Position numbers and translations under genes: made by a program. A stretch of DNA of 64,000 bases, taken from the NCBI RefSeq assembly GCF_000429945.1, contig NZ_AUCV01000001.1, forward strand, positions 372,001 through 436,000, read 5' to 3'. Below, piece after piece: positions 26,721 through 35,459 of the stretch. Origin of the DNA: Desulfogranum japonicum DSM 18378 (GTDB taxonomy: Bacteria; Desulfobacterota; Desulfobulbia; Desulfobulbales; Desulfobulbaceae). The notes under the pieces were generated by a model. The model did not search any database and was not told the DNA's origin. It saw only the letters and a list, made by a program, of their open reading frames with translations. Numbering within the stretch: the stretch's first letter is position 1; each line of letters starts with the position of its first letter.

Positions 26721-27872
26721 CTAGCCCCTGTTTTGTACAATATCTGTCAGGGATTTTTCAGTGAGCGCTTCCACGGCCTTCTTAATGGTCAGCGCCTGCT
26801 CCATTCTTTTCTGTATTGCCTGTACAGCCAGAGGGTCATCCTTGAATATTTCCATTTTTTCCCCGAACCTCTCTGCAACTTTAACCAGCTGACTGCCGCG
26901 AACAACCTTGTCTGCCAGGTGGACCAGTTCTTTTTCCGTCAAGTCCATATCAGGCGAATAAACTATATCTTTGTGTGCCGCAACAAGGGTGGCTACCTGA
27001 TGAAAACCAAGTTGCCAGAGCCAGGTGGCTCCGGTTGCCTCATGCTGTGGATAGCCTTTGGCTATATCGTGCAGTAAACCTCCTGCGTAGCAGAGAGAGG
27101 GATCCAGGGGCGTGTCCAGGTACCGGTTAACCTCTTTGCACAGGCAGACCGCAACCCAGGCAACCTGCTCCCCATGGGCAATACCTCTTTCCTCCATGGG
27201 ATAAATTTCGTTGATCAGGCTCTGGCATTCCTCCTCAGTCGGATATCCCAGCACAAGGGCACGCGAATATGCCAGATGGTAATCATCAGGCGTATCCACA
27301 TCAAAAAGGATATTTGCGTCACAGGTAGCAACCTCCTGCACTGCCAGGGGATCATTGTCTTCAACGTAAGTAAGAAGAGAGCGCAATCCCTGTTCGCAAT
27401 GATCACCTCTCTTGATCATGTCAAACAGGGACTTATGAATAAGAGGCGGATGTCCCCGGTGGCCGTTAAAGACCGGGTAGAGAATTTGTGTTGCAGATGT
27501 TTTGTGGGTAAGCAGAAGGCGTTGAATGGTACCTGTTCGTATGAGAGGAATGTCGACCGGCAACAGAAAAAAGGCTTCGGTATTTGCTGGGAGACTGGCA
27601 ACGCCCGCCTGAATGGAACTGAACATACCTGCGGCAAAATTCGCATTATAGACAGTCTTGCAACCATACTCGCGGGCGGCGGTCTCTATATGTTCCCGAG
27701 CATGTCCGCTTACCACCGTGATATTTTCCAGTCCGCTGTCACGGAAAATATCCACGCAACGCTTTAGTACGGAGCATGAACGTTCACAGGGTAAAGGAAG
27801 TAGCCCCTTCAGTTTTCCCATTCGGGAGGAATATCCTGCTGCCAGGATCAGTACACTCAGGCTGTCTGCCAT
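26721..27872 (-). CDS. MocA-like molybdopterin cytidylyltransferase fused to an HD domain
   Basis: The 383-residue protein joins two domains. Residues ~1-200 are an NTP-transferase with LILAAGYSSRMGKLKGLLPL, PVDIPLIRTGT and DVDTPDDYHLA, like MocA/MobA. Residues ~215-380 are an HD hydrolase domain (YAGGLLHDIAKGYPQHEATG and a further H near 320). By family the first half makes molybdopterin cytosine dinucleotide, the cofactor form used by the Mop enzyme encoded upstream. The HD half is likely a phosphohydrolase of unknown substrate. The gene overlaps xdhC by 16 bases. I recall a similar fusion in the DVU1551-1559 region of Desulfovibrio vulgaris. Confidence 0.85.
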   Translation of the reverse strand: MADSLSVLILAAGYSSRMGKLKGLLPLPCERSCSVLKRCVDIFRDSGLENITVVSGHAREHIETAAREYGCKTVYNANFAAGMFSSIQAGVASLPANTEAFFLLPVDIPLIRTGTIQRLLLTHKTSATQILYPVFNGHRGHPPLIHKSLFDMIKRGDHCEQGLRSLLTYVEDNDPLAVQEVATCDANILFDVDTPDDYHLAYSRALVLGYPTEEECQSLINEIYPMEERGIAHGEQVAWVAVCLCKEVNRYLDTPLDPSLCYAGGLLHDIAKGYPQHEATGATWLWQLGFHQVATLVAAHKDIVYSPDMDLTEKELVHLADKVVRGSQLVKVAERFGEKMEIFKDDPLAVQAIQKRMEQALTIKKAVEALTEKSLTDIVQNRG

Positions 27873-28906
27873 GTTTTGTGTCCTGTAGCTCTTTTATAGA
27901 TCAGTTCACCCATAATGCTGATGGCGATTTCTTCGGGCGTGTCTGCTTCTATCGATAAACCGATGGGGCTATGGACCTGCTCCAGCTGTTCGTGGGAGAT
28001 GCCTTTTTCCAACAGACGTTTATAGAGAGCGTCCCGTTTTTTACGACTGCCTATCATCCCAATGTATCCGGCATTCGTTTGCAGAGCCTGTTCGAGCACT
28101 TCAAGGTCATGCATGTGCCCTCGTGTGACAATGACCAGATAACTATCCTCATTGATTTCCTGGTCAGCGAAGCAGTCATCAAAGTTGGAGAGAACAACGA
28201 TATTTTCAGCCATGGGAAACCTGGCTTCATTGGCAAACTCGGCGCGATCATCCATGACTGTGATTCGAAAACCGACTCGGGCCGCGACTTCTGCTGTGCA
28301 GGCTGAAACATGACCCGCTCCCAAAAGAAACAGATGCCCTCCCACAGTAAAATAAGAAAGCAGGTACTGATTGCCGTCATGTTCAATCATGGTTGCGGAA
28401 GAAGTGGAAGTACGAACCCTTTTGATTTCGGTTAGCAGATCTGGGGCAATATCTTCCCGAGTGGTAAGACCATTGCTGTCAATCACAAAACGGTTTTCCC
28501 TGTCAGCTGTACCTACCGGGCAGACAAGTGTGACCCGCCGACCTCCGGCTACTGCAGTGAGTAGAGAGTTGAACACTTCCAGGTTACTTTCTCCCGCTTT
28601 GATATAATCCAGATAAATATCCAGTTTTCCTCCACATATCATGTCGGTATTGGCTGCCTCACTGTTGGTAAGGTCAAAGCTTTTCTGCATGGAGCAACCT
28701 TGTTCAAAGCAGTGTCCGGCATGTTTCATAGCCAGCGCTTCCACCATTCCTCCACCTATGGTGCCAGCGATACTACCATCTTTGCAAACCATCATTTTGG
28801 CCCCAGCTACCCTTGGCGTCGAGCCCGACTGGTTGCAAATTGTGACAAGAACTACGTCTTCGCCTTTTTTAAGTTGAGCACACAACTGTTGTACAAGCTG
28901 TTTCAT
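27857..28906 (-). CDS. xdhC: XdhC/CoxI family molybdenum-cofactor insertion chaperone
   Basis: A 349-residue XdhC-type protein: N-terminal XdhC_CoxI domain (VLVTICNQSGSTPRVAGAKM and TIGGGMVEA, about 18-65) and a C-terminal Rossmann domain (LFLLGAGHVSACTAEVAARV near 197, IGMIGSRKKR near 281). In Rhodobacter, XdhC binds the cofactor, helps sulfurate it and delivers it to xanthine dehydrogenase. Here the client is most likely Mop, the only xanthine-oxidase-family enzyme in the window. It overlaps both neighbours by 4-16 bases, so expression is tightly coupled. Confidence 0.92.
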   Translation of the reverse strand: MKQLVQQLCAQLKKGEDVVLVTICNQSGSTPRVAGAKMMVCKDGSIAGTIGGGMVEALAMKHAGHCFEQGCSMQKSFDLTNSEAANTDMICGGKLDIYLDYIKAGESNLEVFNSLLTAVAGGRRVTLVCPVGTADRENRFVIDSNGLTTREDIAPDLLTEIKRVRTSTSSATMIEHDGNQYLLSYFTVGGHLFLLGAGHVSACTAEVAARVGFRITVMDDRAEFANEARFPMAENIVVLSNFDDCFADQEINEDSYLVIVTRGHMHDLEVLEQALQTNAGYIGMIGSRKKRDALYKRLLEKGISHEQLEQVHSPIGLSIEADTPEEIAISIMGELIYKRATGHKTWQTA

Positions 28907-30225
28907 ACTGAATCCTGACGTCTATCGTAAATAATCCGCTTAGCGGGGTGAATATGAAGGTCCCGGGAAATATGTATGCTGGTATGGAGGCTGCGAAACG
29001 GCAGACTGTTTTGCAGGCATTGTTCTGCCTGATATACTGTCTCACGTTCACTGCCAGGTAGAGTCACCAGGTGCAGATCCAGGGTTTCCTTGGTATTGTT
29101 TCTGTGTAATTCGGCGCTGATATCCAACAGTCCCTGAAGGGGGAACAGTAATTCGTCAAGTTGCTGCATATTGATGATGTTGCCGTCATCCAAACTCAAA
29201 TCGCTGTCAATTCGTCCCTGTACTCTGTCCAGGCGTTGGATATGACTGCCACATGGACATTGACCTGGAATCAAGCGCCCTGAATCTCCTGTACGGTATC
29301 TGATAAGAGGCATGCCGACACGGGAGAGGGTCGTGATCACGATTTCTCCGTATTGACCCTGCTCGACCGGTTCAAGGGTCTTTGGATGAATGATTTCCAG
29401 AAGAAGATCCGCTTCACGAATATGACAACCCTGATGGGATTGGCAATCCACGGCTCCTCCCAGTCCGGTTTCCACTGTACCATAATGGGAGAAAATACCA
29501 CATTCCCACTGATTTTTCAGTTCTAGACAAATACTGTCAGCAATGTAGTCAGAACAGAGCAGGATTGAAGAAATCCCGGAAAGATTCAAGTTGTGGTAGG
29601 CAGCACATCTGGCGATAGCCAGTAACTGCACAGGAAAACCGACAAGAACATCGGGATCGATCTCGGCCAATCGTCTGGCGCCTTGTGCAGGGTCGCTGAT
29701 CAGACCAATAATATTGCTTTCAACATCCAGTCCTCTCAGGGCGCGGGACAGTAATTCTCCGGTTGAATCAGGGGTTTGTCCCGGGAGTAGTATGGCAACT
29801 TGTTGTCCGGGCCGAACCATGGCCTGCATGCCCCAATAAAAAAACTGTAAGGTATGTTCGAGATCCTCTCGGGTGAAAAAGAGGCGTTTGGGAGCTCCGG
29901 TGGTACCTGAGCTCTGCATGGTGATTATGCGGGCTATTTCGTCCTGGCTTACACAGATCATCTGCTGGCCGCAGTCACGGATATCCTGTTCTGTCAGTAG
30001 CGGGAGATGAGCAATATCTGGCAGTTGGTGAAGTCTGGTAACTTGTTTCTGTCCCAGCGTTCTGCGGTAATAGGGAGAGTTTTCAGCTGCGTGGCTAATG
30101 GTTTTTCGCAATTGGTCAAGCTGGAATTGTTCGATGAGGGAACGATCCAGGCACGTGTGAATGGGCTGATTAAGCTGTCTGCTGACTAATGCATCCAATG
30201 GTGTGCGTAGGTGATCGATACTCAT
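28903..30225 (-). CDS. Adenylate-forming enzyme, PaaK-like AMP-dependent CoA ligase
   Basis: The 440-residue protein belongs to the phenylacetate-CoA-ligase-like group of adenylating enzymes: N-terminal LRKTISHAAENSPYYRRTLG, the P-loop QSSGTTGAPKRLFFT near residue 107, YGTVETGLGG near residue 247 and YRTGDSGRLIPG near residue 314. It would activate a carboxylate as acyl-AMP, perhaps on to CoA. It is embedded by 4-base overlaps between xdhC and a radical SAM gene, so it probably modifies a small molecule with them. The substrate is unknown. D. vulgaris DVU1553 seems to be a relative (from memory). Confidence 0.85.
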   Translation of the reverse strand: MSIDHLRTPLDALVSRQLNQPIHTCLDRSLIEQFQLDQLRKTISHAAENSPYYRRTLGQKQVTRLHQLPDIAHLPLLTEQDIRDCGQQMICVSQDEIARIITMQSSGTTGAPKRLFFTREDLEHTLQFFYWGMQAMVRPGQQVAILLPGQTPDSTGELLSRALRGLDVESNIIGLISDPAQGARRLAEIDPDVLVGFPVQLLAIARCAAYHNLNLSGISSILLCSDYIADSICLELKNQWECGIFSHYGTVETGLGGAVDCQSHQGCHIREADLLLEIIHPKTLEPVEQGQYGEIVITTLSRVGMPLIRYRTGDSGRLIPGQCPCGSHIQRLDRVQGRIDSDLSLDDGNIINMQQLDELLFPLQGLLDISAELHRNNTKETLDLHLVTLPGSERETVYQAEQCLQNSLPFRSLHTSIHISRDLHIHPAKRIIYDRRQDSV

Positions 30226-31589
30226 CGGTATAAAGCAATTCCCTGGCTTGAGGTGATGTTATAGGCGCAGAAGGGTACGAGATTGCCTTCAGGAGAGACA
30301 ATATGGATGCAGCAGCCCTGTACTCTTTCAAGGTCCAGATTCCAGATATCCTGAAAAGCCATTGCCGAAATGGAAAAGGTGTGTGTTTTAGCGCGCAGAA
30401 GAAAACGATCAAGGTCATCAAGGGGAGTCGCTGCTCCGGGAGGCTTAGCCATAGGTAGTGGGTGAGACCACTGTCTTGCTGTAAAGGAAATGCTTTTCTG
30501 TCTCCCTTCACGTGCTGATATGGGGCTTTGTTCACTGGTTGAGCAACAGGCGGACTGTCCTGAACTCAGCGGGCGGAGACGATTTTCTTCATCAATGAGA
30601 AAAGATGCATGAAAAGAACAGAGTGCATGTTCACAGGCAGGTGGTGCAAACCAGGAAGCCTGAATGCGGCCATTACTTTGCCGCTCCAGCTGTGCAAGGA
30701 CTTCAGGGAGAGTCAATCGATCCCTGTCTGCCGGTGGGGTAGGATACCGGCCAAAATAACTGACTGGTTGAAAATGTACTCCGCGGACAGCAGGTGCATT
30801 ACGCACACCAAAGTCGACAATAGCATTAATTTCATGGATATTAACCCCAGGTACCAGCGTAGGGACCAGGACTATGCCAAGTTCAGCCTGCGCACAGTGG
30901 TGCACAGCCTTCTCTTTGATATCGCATAAATTCCTACCTCGAAGAACCCTGTGCACTTCCTCGTTTGTCCCGTCAAACTGAAGAAAAACCGAGGATAAGC
31001 CGGCTTGTTTTAATTCCATTGCATAGCTTGGATCAGCGGCGAGTTGAAGACCGTTGGTATTGAGCTGCAAGAATGGAAACCCTTTGCGTTTTCCCAGGGC
31101 AATAATGTCTGGCAGGTCTTTACGAACAGTTGGTTCACCACCCGATATCTGAATGTTGCAGGGCCCTGATGCTTCGAGCACACGGTCATACCAGAATTCT
31201 ATTGTTTCCAGGTCGGGATCAAGGGGACCATCGGTTTGAGATGTATCTGCAAAGCAGACCGGGCAGTGGAGATTGCACCTCTTGGTTATCTCCAGCAGGG
31301 CTGTACAGGTGTGTTGTTTGTGATTGGAGCAAAGGCCGCAATCCAGAGGGCACCCTTTATCACGTTGTGTAAAGGCCTTTTGCGGGGTTGATGGAATTTT
31401 TGGTCGCTGCCAATTTTCAAACACAGGGGCATCTCTCCATATGACGGTTCGAAAGGTGCCGTGTTCCGGACAACTTTTGACAAGGTATATTGCATCCCCC
31501 TCCCTGTGGCGTGTGGCAGGGAGTTGAGCGAAACACACCGGACAGAGGCTTTTGGTGGTGGAGAGTACTGATTGCACCTGTTGATTCAT
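30222..31589 (-). CDS. Radical SAM protein, Tes/MJ0619-like (TrsS family)
   Basis: A 455-residue radical SAM protein with the cluster motif CNLHCPVC near residue 103. It also has an N-terminal cysteine-rich zone: CPVC near 17, SCPEHG near 39, GCPLDCGLC near 78, then NHKQHTC. This extra zone is shared with the MJ0619/tetraether synthase (Tes) group, where it binds further metal centres. The glycine-rich ISGGEPTVR SAM motif is present. I think it corresponds to the family named TrsS in sulfate reducers, some of which use selenocysteine; here all positions are Cys with no in-frame TGA. Its product is unknown. It overlaps the CoA-ligase gene by 4 bases. Confidence 0.87.
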   Translation of the reverse strand: MNQQVQSVLSTTKSLCPVCFAQLPATRHREGDAIYLVKSCPEHGTFRTVIWRDAPVFENWQRPKIPSTPQKAFTQRDKGCPLDCGLCSNHKQHTCTALLEITKRCNLHCPVCFADTSQTDGPLDPDLETIEFWYDRVLEASGPCNIQISGGEPTVRKDLPDIIALGKRKGFPFLQLNTNGLQLAADPSYAMELKQAGLSSVFLQFDGTNEEVHRVLRGRNLCDIKEKAVHHCAQAELGIVLVPTLVPGVNIHEINAIVDFGVRNAPAVRGVHFQPVSYFGRYPTPPADRDRLTLPEVLAQLERQSNGRIQASWFAPPACEHALCSFHASFLIDEENRLRPLSSGQSACCSTSEQSPISAREGRQKSISFTARQWSHPLPMAKPPGAATPLDDLDRFLLRAKTHTFSISAMAFQDIWNLDLERVQGCCIHIVSPEGNLVPFCAYNITSSQGIALYR

Positions 31590-31592
31590 GTA

Positions 31593-32036
31593 TTATTCCC
31601 TCGGCATGGTGGGGTCAATATCATATTCGGCTAGCAATTCCAGAATTTTTGTTCTGGCCTTGAGCATAATGTTGCCGCATACTTCTTTGTTCTGTCCTCC
31701 ATGATAGGCAACAATTTCTTCACACCGTATTCCACCCCAGGATTGAGCGTTTGAGGTAAACCACTCCATGAATCCGGAAAGGAGTAGAGGAAAGCTCTCC
31801 AGAGCCTGTTCCTGGGCGCTTCCCTTGCCTGAATACAATGCGAGAACGCAAGCTGCACTTGAGGCAACGCCACAAAGACCGTTGTTGTCGGCAACACCTT
31901 CGCAGAGACCTGACATGGCTCTGACCAGTGAAGGATTGTCTTCACCCATATCTTCAAGGGCAAGCATCATCATCATTTGTGAGCAGCAGAACCCTTGGGC
32001 GTCCCACTGCATGAGTTGAAAAGCAGTATCATCCAT
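31593..32036 (-). CDS. C-GCAxxG-C-C family redox protein
   Basis: The 147-residue protein shows the family cysteine pattern: GFCCSQ near residue 16, GLCEGVADNNGLCGVASSAAC (Cys about 45, 55 and 63) and a late EVCGNIM near 119. The family is thought to bind a metal or take part in redox chemistry but has no proven function. It lies 3 bases before the radical SAM gene in the operon and resembles the D. vulgaris DVU1555 member. The first glycine-cysteine box is GLCGVAS, slightly off the GCA consensus. Confidence 0.85.
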   Translation of the reverse strand: MDDTAFQLMQWDAQGFCCSQMMMMLALEDMGEDNPSLVRAMSGLCEGVADNNGLCGVASSAACVLALYSGKGSAQEQALESFPLLLSGFMEWFTSNAQSWGGIRCEEIVAYHGGQNKEVCGNIMLKARTKILELLAEYDIDPTMPRE

Positions 32037-32069
32037 GATGTATGTTCTTTTTCTTTGTTTTCAGTTTGT

Positions 32070-32864
32070 TCATATCAGTACCTGAGGAGCAGTTGACGAT
32101 CGGACAGGAAATGGAGCATTGCTAACCTCAGGACCTTTTGTTGCGATAAGTTGATAATACCCAAGTTTGACCTTACTGAGGTGTGAGCAGGTTTTCAATG
32201 CACCAGCAGTACCTAAAAAGATTTCCCAGAATTCTTTGAGACTACCACAGCTGAAAATAATTTCACCTGCCAGCTGTTGTAACTGCTGAGTAAGGTTTGA
32301 GCAGGATTGCAGGTTAAAGTGCGTATTTTGAATCAGTGTAAGAATGTGATTCATGGGTAATGCACGGGTTGCGCAACTGTGGATGGAAGAGAGTGCGTGC
32401 GGTAAATATCCATTCCGCAAGTAAATATCACTGAGCAGAAGAGAACCGTTGTGTTTCAGAACCCGTTGCATCTCTCCTAATGATTCTTGCGGATTGGAAG
32501 TGAGGGAGAGAACACACTCACATACTATGAGGTCAAAACTCTTGTCACGAAAAGGAAGGGAGCCTGCATCACCTTGCACAGGAGAAGTATCAGGCTCTGT
32601 GAGTTTTGTTGCAGAGAGCATTTGCCGTAACTGGTCAAAGGCTGTCACGGTACAGCTATATTCCCGTTTGAGTAATGCCGCGGTCTTCCCTGTACCACAA
32701 CCAAGGTCAAGGACGTGAGCGCCTGGCATTACCTGGCATTTGTCAAGGCCCAGTCTGGTCGTGTCAAGCCCTCCAGGACGAAGTACTCCATCGGTCAGAT
32801 CAAGCAAGGCCCGATGCGTATAGGGTGTGCCATCCTGATGGGAGAGATGTTGCGGGACTGCCAT
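32070..32864 (-). CDS. Class I SAM-dependent methyltransferase (TrsM-like)
   Basis: A 264-residue methyltransferase with motif I VLDLGCGTGKTAALL near residue 52, an acidic motif II, SLPFRDKSFDLIVCECVLSL (motif III/IV) near 104 and EMQRVLKHNGSLLLSD. The lead-in LRPGGLDTTRLGLD is shared by the group I know from the D. vulgaris DVU1556 position. The C-terminal half is rich in Cys/Leu and not assigned. It is a cytoplasmic enzyme acting on an unknown small molecule, probably the product of the neighbouring radical SAM and adenylating enzymes. Confidence 0.83.
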   Translation of the reverse strand: MAVPQHLSHQDGTPYTHRALLDLTDGVLRPGGLDTTRLGLDKCQVMPGAHVLDLGCGTGKTAALLKREYSCTVTAFDQLRQMLSATKLTEPDTSPVQGDAGSLPFRDKSFDLIVCECVLSLTSNPQESLGEMQRVLKHNGSLLLSDIYLRNGYLPHALSSIHSCATRALPMNHILTLIQNTHFNLQSCSNLTQQLQQLAGEIIFSCGSLKEFWEIFLGTAGALKTCSHLSKVKLGYYQLIATKGPEVSNAPFPVRSSTAPQVLI

Positions 32865-32869
32865 AGGGT

Positions 32870-33079
32870 TTATTTATCTTCCAGAAGTTGCTCCACTTCA
32901 AACATTTTGCCCACTGCCAGGTCTTCTTCTACAAGGGTCATGTTGCATTGTGGGCATGCCATTAATTCGACGTGAAATTCTGATTTCAGGTAGGTAATAC
33001 TCATCTTTCTGGGAATCAACGGCTGGTCACATGCCGCGCATTTCCATGGAGTATCCTGGGCAAAGGAAAAGGTTGTCAT
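32870..33079 (-). CDS. Small CxxC zinc-ribbon/redox protein (DVU1557-like)
   Basis: A 69-residue protein with two CxxC knuckles, WKCAACDQPL near residue 13 and ACPQCNMTL near residue 40, the pattern of a zinc ribbon or rubredoxin-like iron site. It overlaps the upstream oxidoreductase by 4 bases (ATGA) and lies 5 bases from the methyltransferase, so it belongs to the operon. A role as electron carrier or as zinc-binding partner of the adjacent flavoprotein is inference. Confidence 0.75.
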   Translation of the reverse strand: MTTFSFAQDTPWKCAACDQPLIPRKMSITYLKSEFHVELMACPQCNMTLVEEDLAVGKMFEVEQLLEDK

Positions 33080-35373
33080 GGTTGATCCTCCGGCAACACC
33101 ATCCGGTGACTGTAACAGTTATGAATTCGATACCCTGAATCTTCCTCTGAATATTCAACCCAATAGGTAACACGAATAGGCCGGTATTTAGCCAGGCGTC
33201 GATTGTTTTCCGGGTTGATAAAATACGATCTGTTCTGATTGACGTGATGGATAACCTTGCGTACATCCTCTTCAAGAATGTGGCGTCGATTCATCAACTC
33301 TATTACCTGAGGCTCAATGAGCAGTTCAATGGCAGAATGAGGGGCCGTTGTAAAGTCAGTTTCCTGAAACAGAGATTCCGAAATTTTTTGCTTGAGACGT
33401 GCCCTGTTTTCATGACGGCCTGAGAACCCAGGATTTGGTCTTTCCAGTAGAGAATTCACATCAGGATCGGGAAAAAGAAAATCCAGTAGGTGCGCAATGG
33501 GCTTTCCTGTTGATACCAGGTTATCTCTGCACATGGCGCAGTAAGCAAGACCTGGATGCGGACTACGTTCTCCTTTTGCCTTGGCAGTTCTTTCTCCAAG
33601 ATTTTGGTTTGCAAACTGCATCAAGCCACCATATCCGCAACAATCAGCGAGTTCTGCATTGAAAGGAAATTCATCAATTTCTATTCCAATTTTACTGCAC
33701 AGGTTGCGTACGCTTTGCCGAACCAGTTTTTGTTCTCTTGCCGTACAGGGATCAAATACAGCCATGGTGGAAGGCAATTCAGCCGTGGATGCGGGTAGGT
33801 TCTCAAGGCTGTCAAGGACTTCCCATAAAGAGGTGACAGATATATCGTCAGTGAACTCCTTGAAAATAGACAGACAGCTTGAACAGGCAGTGATCACTGT
33901 AGGCATTCCCATGGAATTCACCGCATCGGTGAACGCCGTCAGAACCTGCTCGAATTGAGTGGGTTGACCTGCCCAGTGGGCTGGAATTCCACAGCAACTG
34001 AGCATAATGCCAACGTTTCCGTCCAGATGATCGCAGAGAAATTGATAACTACGAATCACTGTTTCCGGTGATGAGCCGGACAACTGGCAACCTGGAAAGT
34101 ACAGGTACTGGCTGCTGTCTGTTCCGGGTTGGTGTTTGAGAAGGCTGCAGGTATCACTCAGGCTGAAGGCCATATCTTCCAGGGCGAATTCATGGGCAGA
34201 GGGAGGCATGTGCTTGGCCTGGACCAGTTGCTCTCTGGCTGTTCTGCAAACTTCGGCAACGGGAAAATCATTCGGGCAGATAACAGTACACTGGTTACAG
34301 AGACTGCAGGAATTGATCATGGTATTGGCTTGCCGCGTACCCTGGACAATGGATTCGTTGTTGAAAATTTTACGGACAAGTGTCTTGGGGTACTCCTTAT
34401 ACGCCTGGAGGAACTGGCATTGTTTAACACATTCCATGCATTCACATTGAATACAGCGTCCGGCTTCCTCTGTTGCTTCTTCTGGAGAGAGATGTTGTTC
34501 TTTCTGAGTTTTTTGTGGTAGTACCGCAACACCTTCCAATGAGGTGTAGAGTCTGGTCGTGGTTGCACCTTCCCCTGTCCGTTGTGCTGTGAGTGAGGCA
34601 TTCTGCAAAAAACGCTCAATGGAAAGTGCAGCACGCCTTCCATCTGCAACTTGTTTTATAGGAGAAAAGTTTTCACCGGTCAGAGAACCTCCGCCAGCAA
34701 AATTTTTTCCACCGATATGTAGAGAAATTGGATCTGCCTCAATGCGATCAGCTGGTAGTATATCAAGGGAAATCGTATCCAGATCAAAGAGAACAGCATC
34801 ACAATCATTTGTGAGCTCTGTAATACGTTCTGGCGTTATCTTCTGGTTGAGTGTAATTGTGACATCATATCTTTCCAGCATTTGCACGGCTGTTTCCCGA
34901 CTTTCCAAGGGCAGTATGGTGTCATCAATCTCCAGAATACTTCCACCAAGTTCCGAAGCTGAGCTGATAATGGTGGATTGACGGCCTTTGCGTGCCAGAT
35001 CAAGTGCTGCGGTCATGGCGGTCAGGCCAGAGCCAAAAACAAGGACTTTTCCACCTTTGCCTGGAAGCTTTGGAAGTTTGAGGACCTGGCTGGTGTTGCT
35101 GACGCAGTGGAACTCCAAGCCATGAATATTCAAACTCTCATCAAGCTGGTTCCTGATGCAAGCCTGTTCGCAGGGATGATCACAAATGCGGCCAAGAATC
35201 TCAGGAAAAGGCATGGAACGATCAAGAATCTTGCGGGCATCCTTGAGTTTACCCTTTGCCATGAATGCCATAAAGCCACGCACATCAACATGAATCGGGC
35301 AGGCTGCGGTGCAGTAGGGATGTTCTTCCTGAATACAGTGGGATTCAAATTCTCTAAGTTGTTTCTGATCCAT
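33076..35373 (-). CDS. Fe-S/FAD oxidoreductase with GltD-like and HdrD/CCG-like domains (DVU1558-like)
   Basis: The 765-residue protein combines: an N-terminal GltD-type cluster domain (CTAACPIHVDVRGF and ICDHPCEQAC), an FAD/NAD dinucleotide fold (VLVFGSGLTAMTAALDLA near 109), two [4Fe-4S] ferredoxin boxes (CIQCECMECVKQC and CSLCNQCTVICPNDF, about 310-370), and CCG cysteine-rich domains (SCCGIPAHW near 455, DCCGYGGL near 577) as in heterodisulfide reductase. The last ~120 residues form an extra basic domain. It likely moves electrons between a pyridine nucleotide or ferredoxin and a thiol or cofactor step. It starts 17 bases past the mop terminator. Confidence 0.85.
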   Translation of the reverse strand: MDQKQLREFESHCIQEEHPYCTAACPIHVDVRGFMAFMAKGKLKDARKILDRSMPFPEILGRICDHPCEQACIRNQLDESLNIHGLEFHCVSNTSQVLKLPKLPGKGGKVLVFGSGLTAMTAALDLARKGRQSTIISSASELGGSILEIDDTILPLESRETAVQMLERYDVTITLNQKITPERITELTNDCDAVLFDLDTISLDILPADRIEADPISLHIGGKNFAGGGSLTGENFSPIKQVADGRRAALSIERFLQNASLTAQRTGEGATTTRLYTSLEGVAVLPQKTQKEQHLSPEEATEEAGRCIQCECMECVKQCQFLQAYKEYPKTLVRKIFNNESIVQGTRQANTMINSCSLCNQCTVICPNDFPVAEVCRTAREQLVQAKHMPPSAHEFALEDMAFSLSDTCSLLKHQPGTDSSQYLYFPGCQLSGSSPETVIRSYQFLCDHLDGNVGIMLSCCGIPAHWAGQPTQFEQVLTAFTDAVNSMGMPTVITACSSCLSIFKEFTDDISVTSLWEVLDSLENLPASTAELPSTMAVFDPCTAREQKLVRQSVRNLCSKIGIEIDEFPFNAELADCCGYGGLMQFANQNLGERTAKAKGERSPHPGLAYCAMCRDNLVSTGKPIAHLLDFLFPDPDVNSLLERPNPGFSGRHENRARLKQKISESLFQETDFTTAPHSAIELLIEPQVIELMNRRHILEEDVRKVIHHVNQNRSYFINPENNRRLAKYRPIRVTYWVEYSEEDSGYRIHNCYSHRMVLPEDQP

Positions 35374-35389
35374 TGGGCAACGAGACCTG

Positions 35390-35434
35390 TTGAAATGAAA
35401 AAACCACAGGGGTAGGAATGGCTCTACCCCTGTG
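35390..35434 (-). terminator. Intrinsic terminator between mop and its accessory operon
   Basis: A perfect 12-bp stem, CCACAGGGGTAG (35403-35414) with CTACCCCTGTGG (35423-35434), loop 8. On the minus strand it is followed by TTTTTC. It sits 25 bases after the mop stop, so most transcripts should end here while read-through reaches the accessory genes. Confidence 0.9.
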
Positions 35435-35459
35435 GCGAAGAAAAAGAGGCTTACCTCTC

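Noticed and set aside
30222-31589. A possible selenocysteine in the radical SAM protein
   Set aside because: The frame runs from start to stop without an in-frame TGA, and every expected position is a normal Cys codon.
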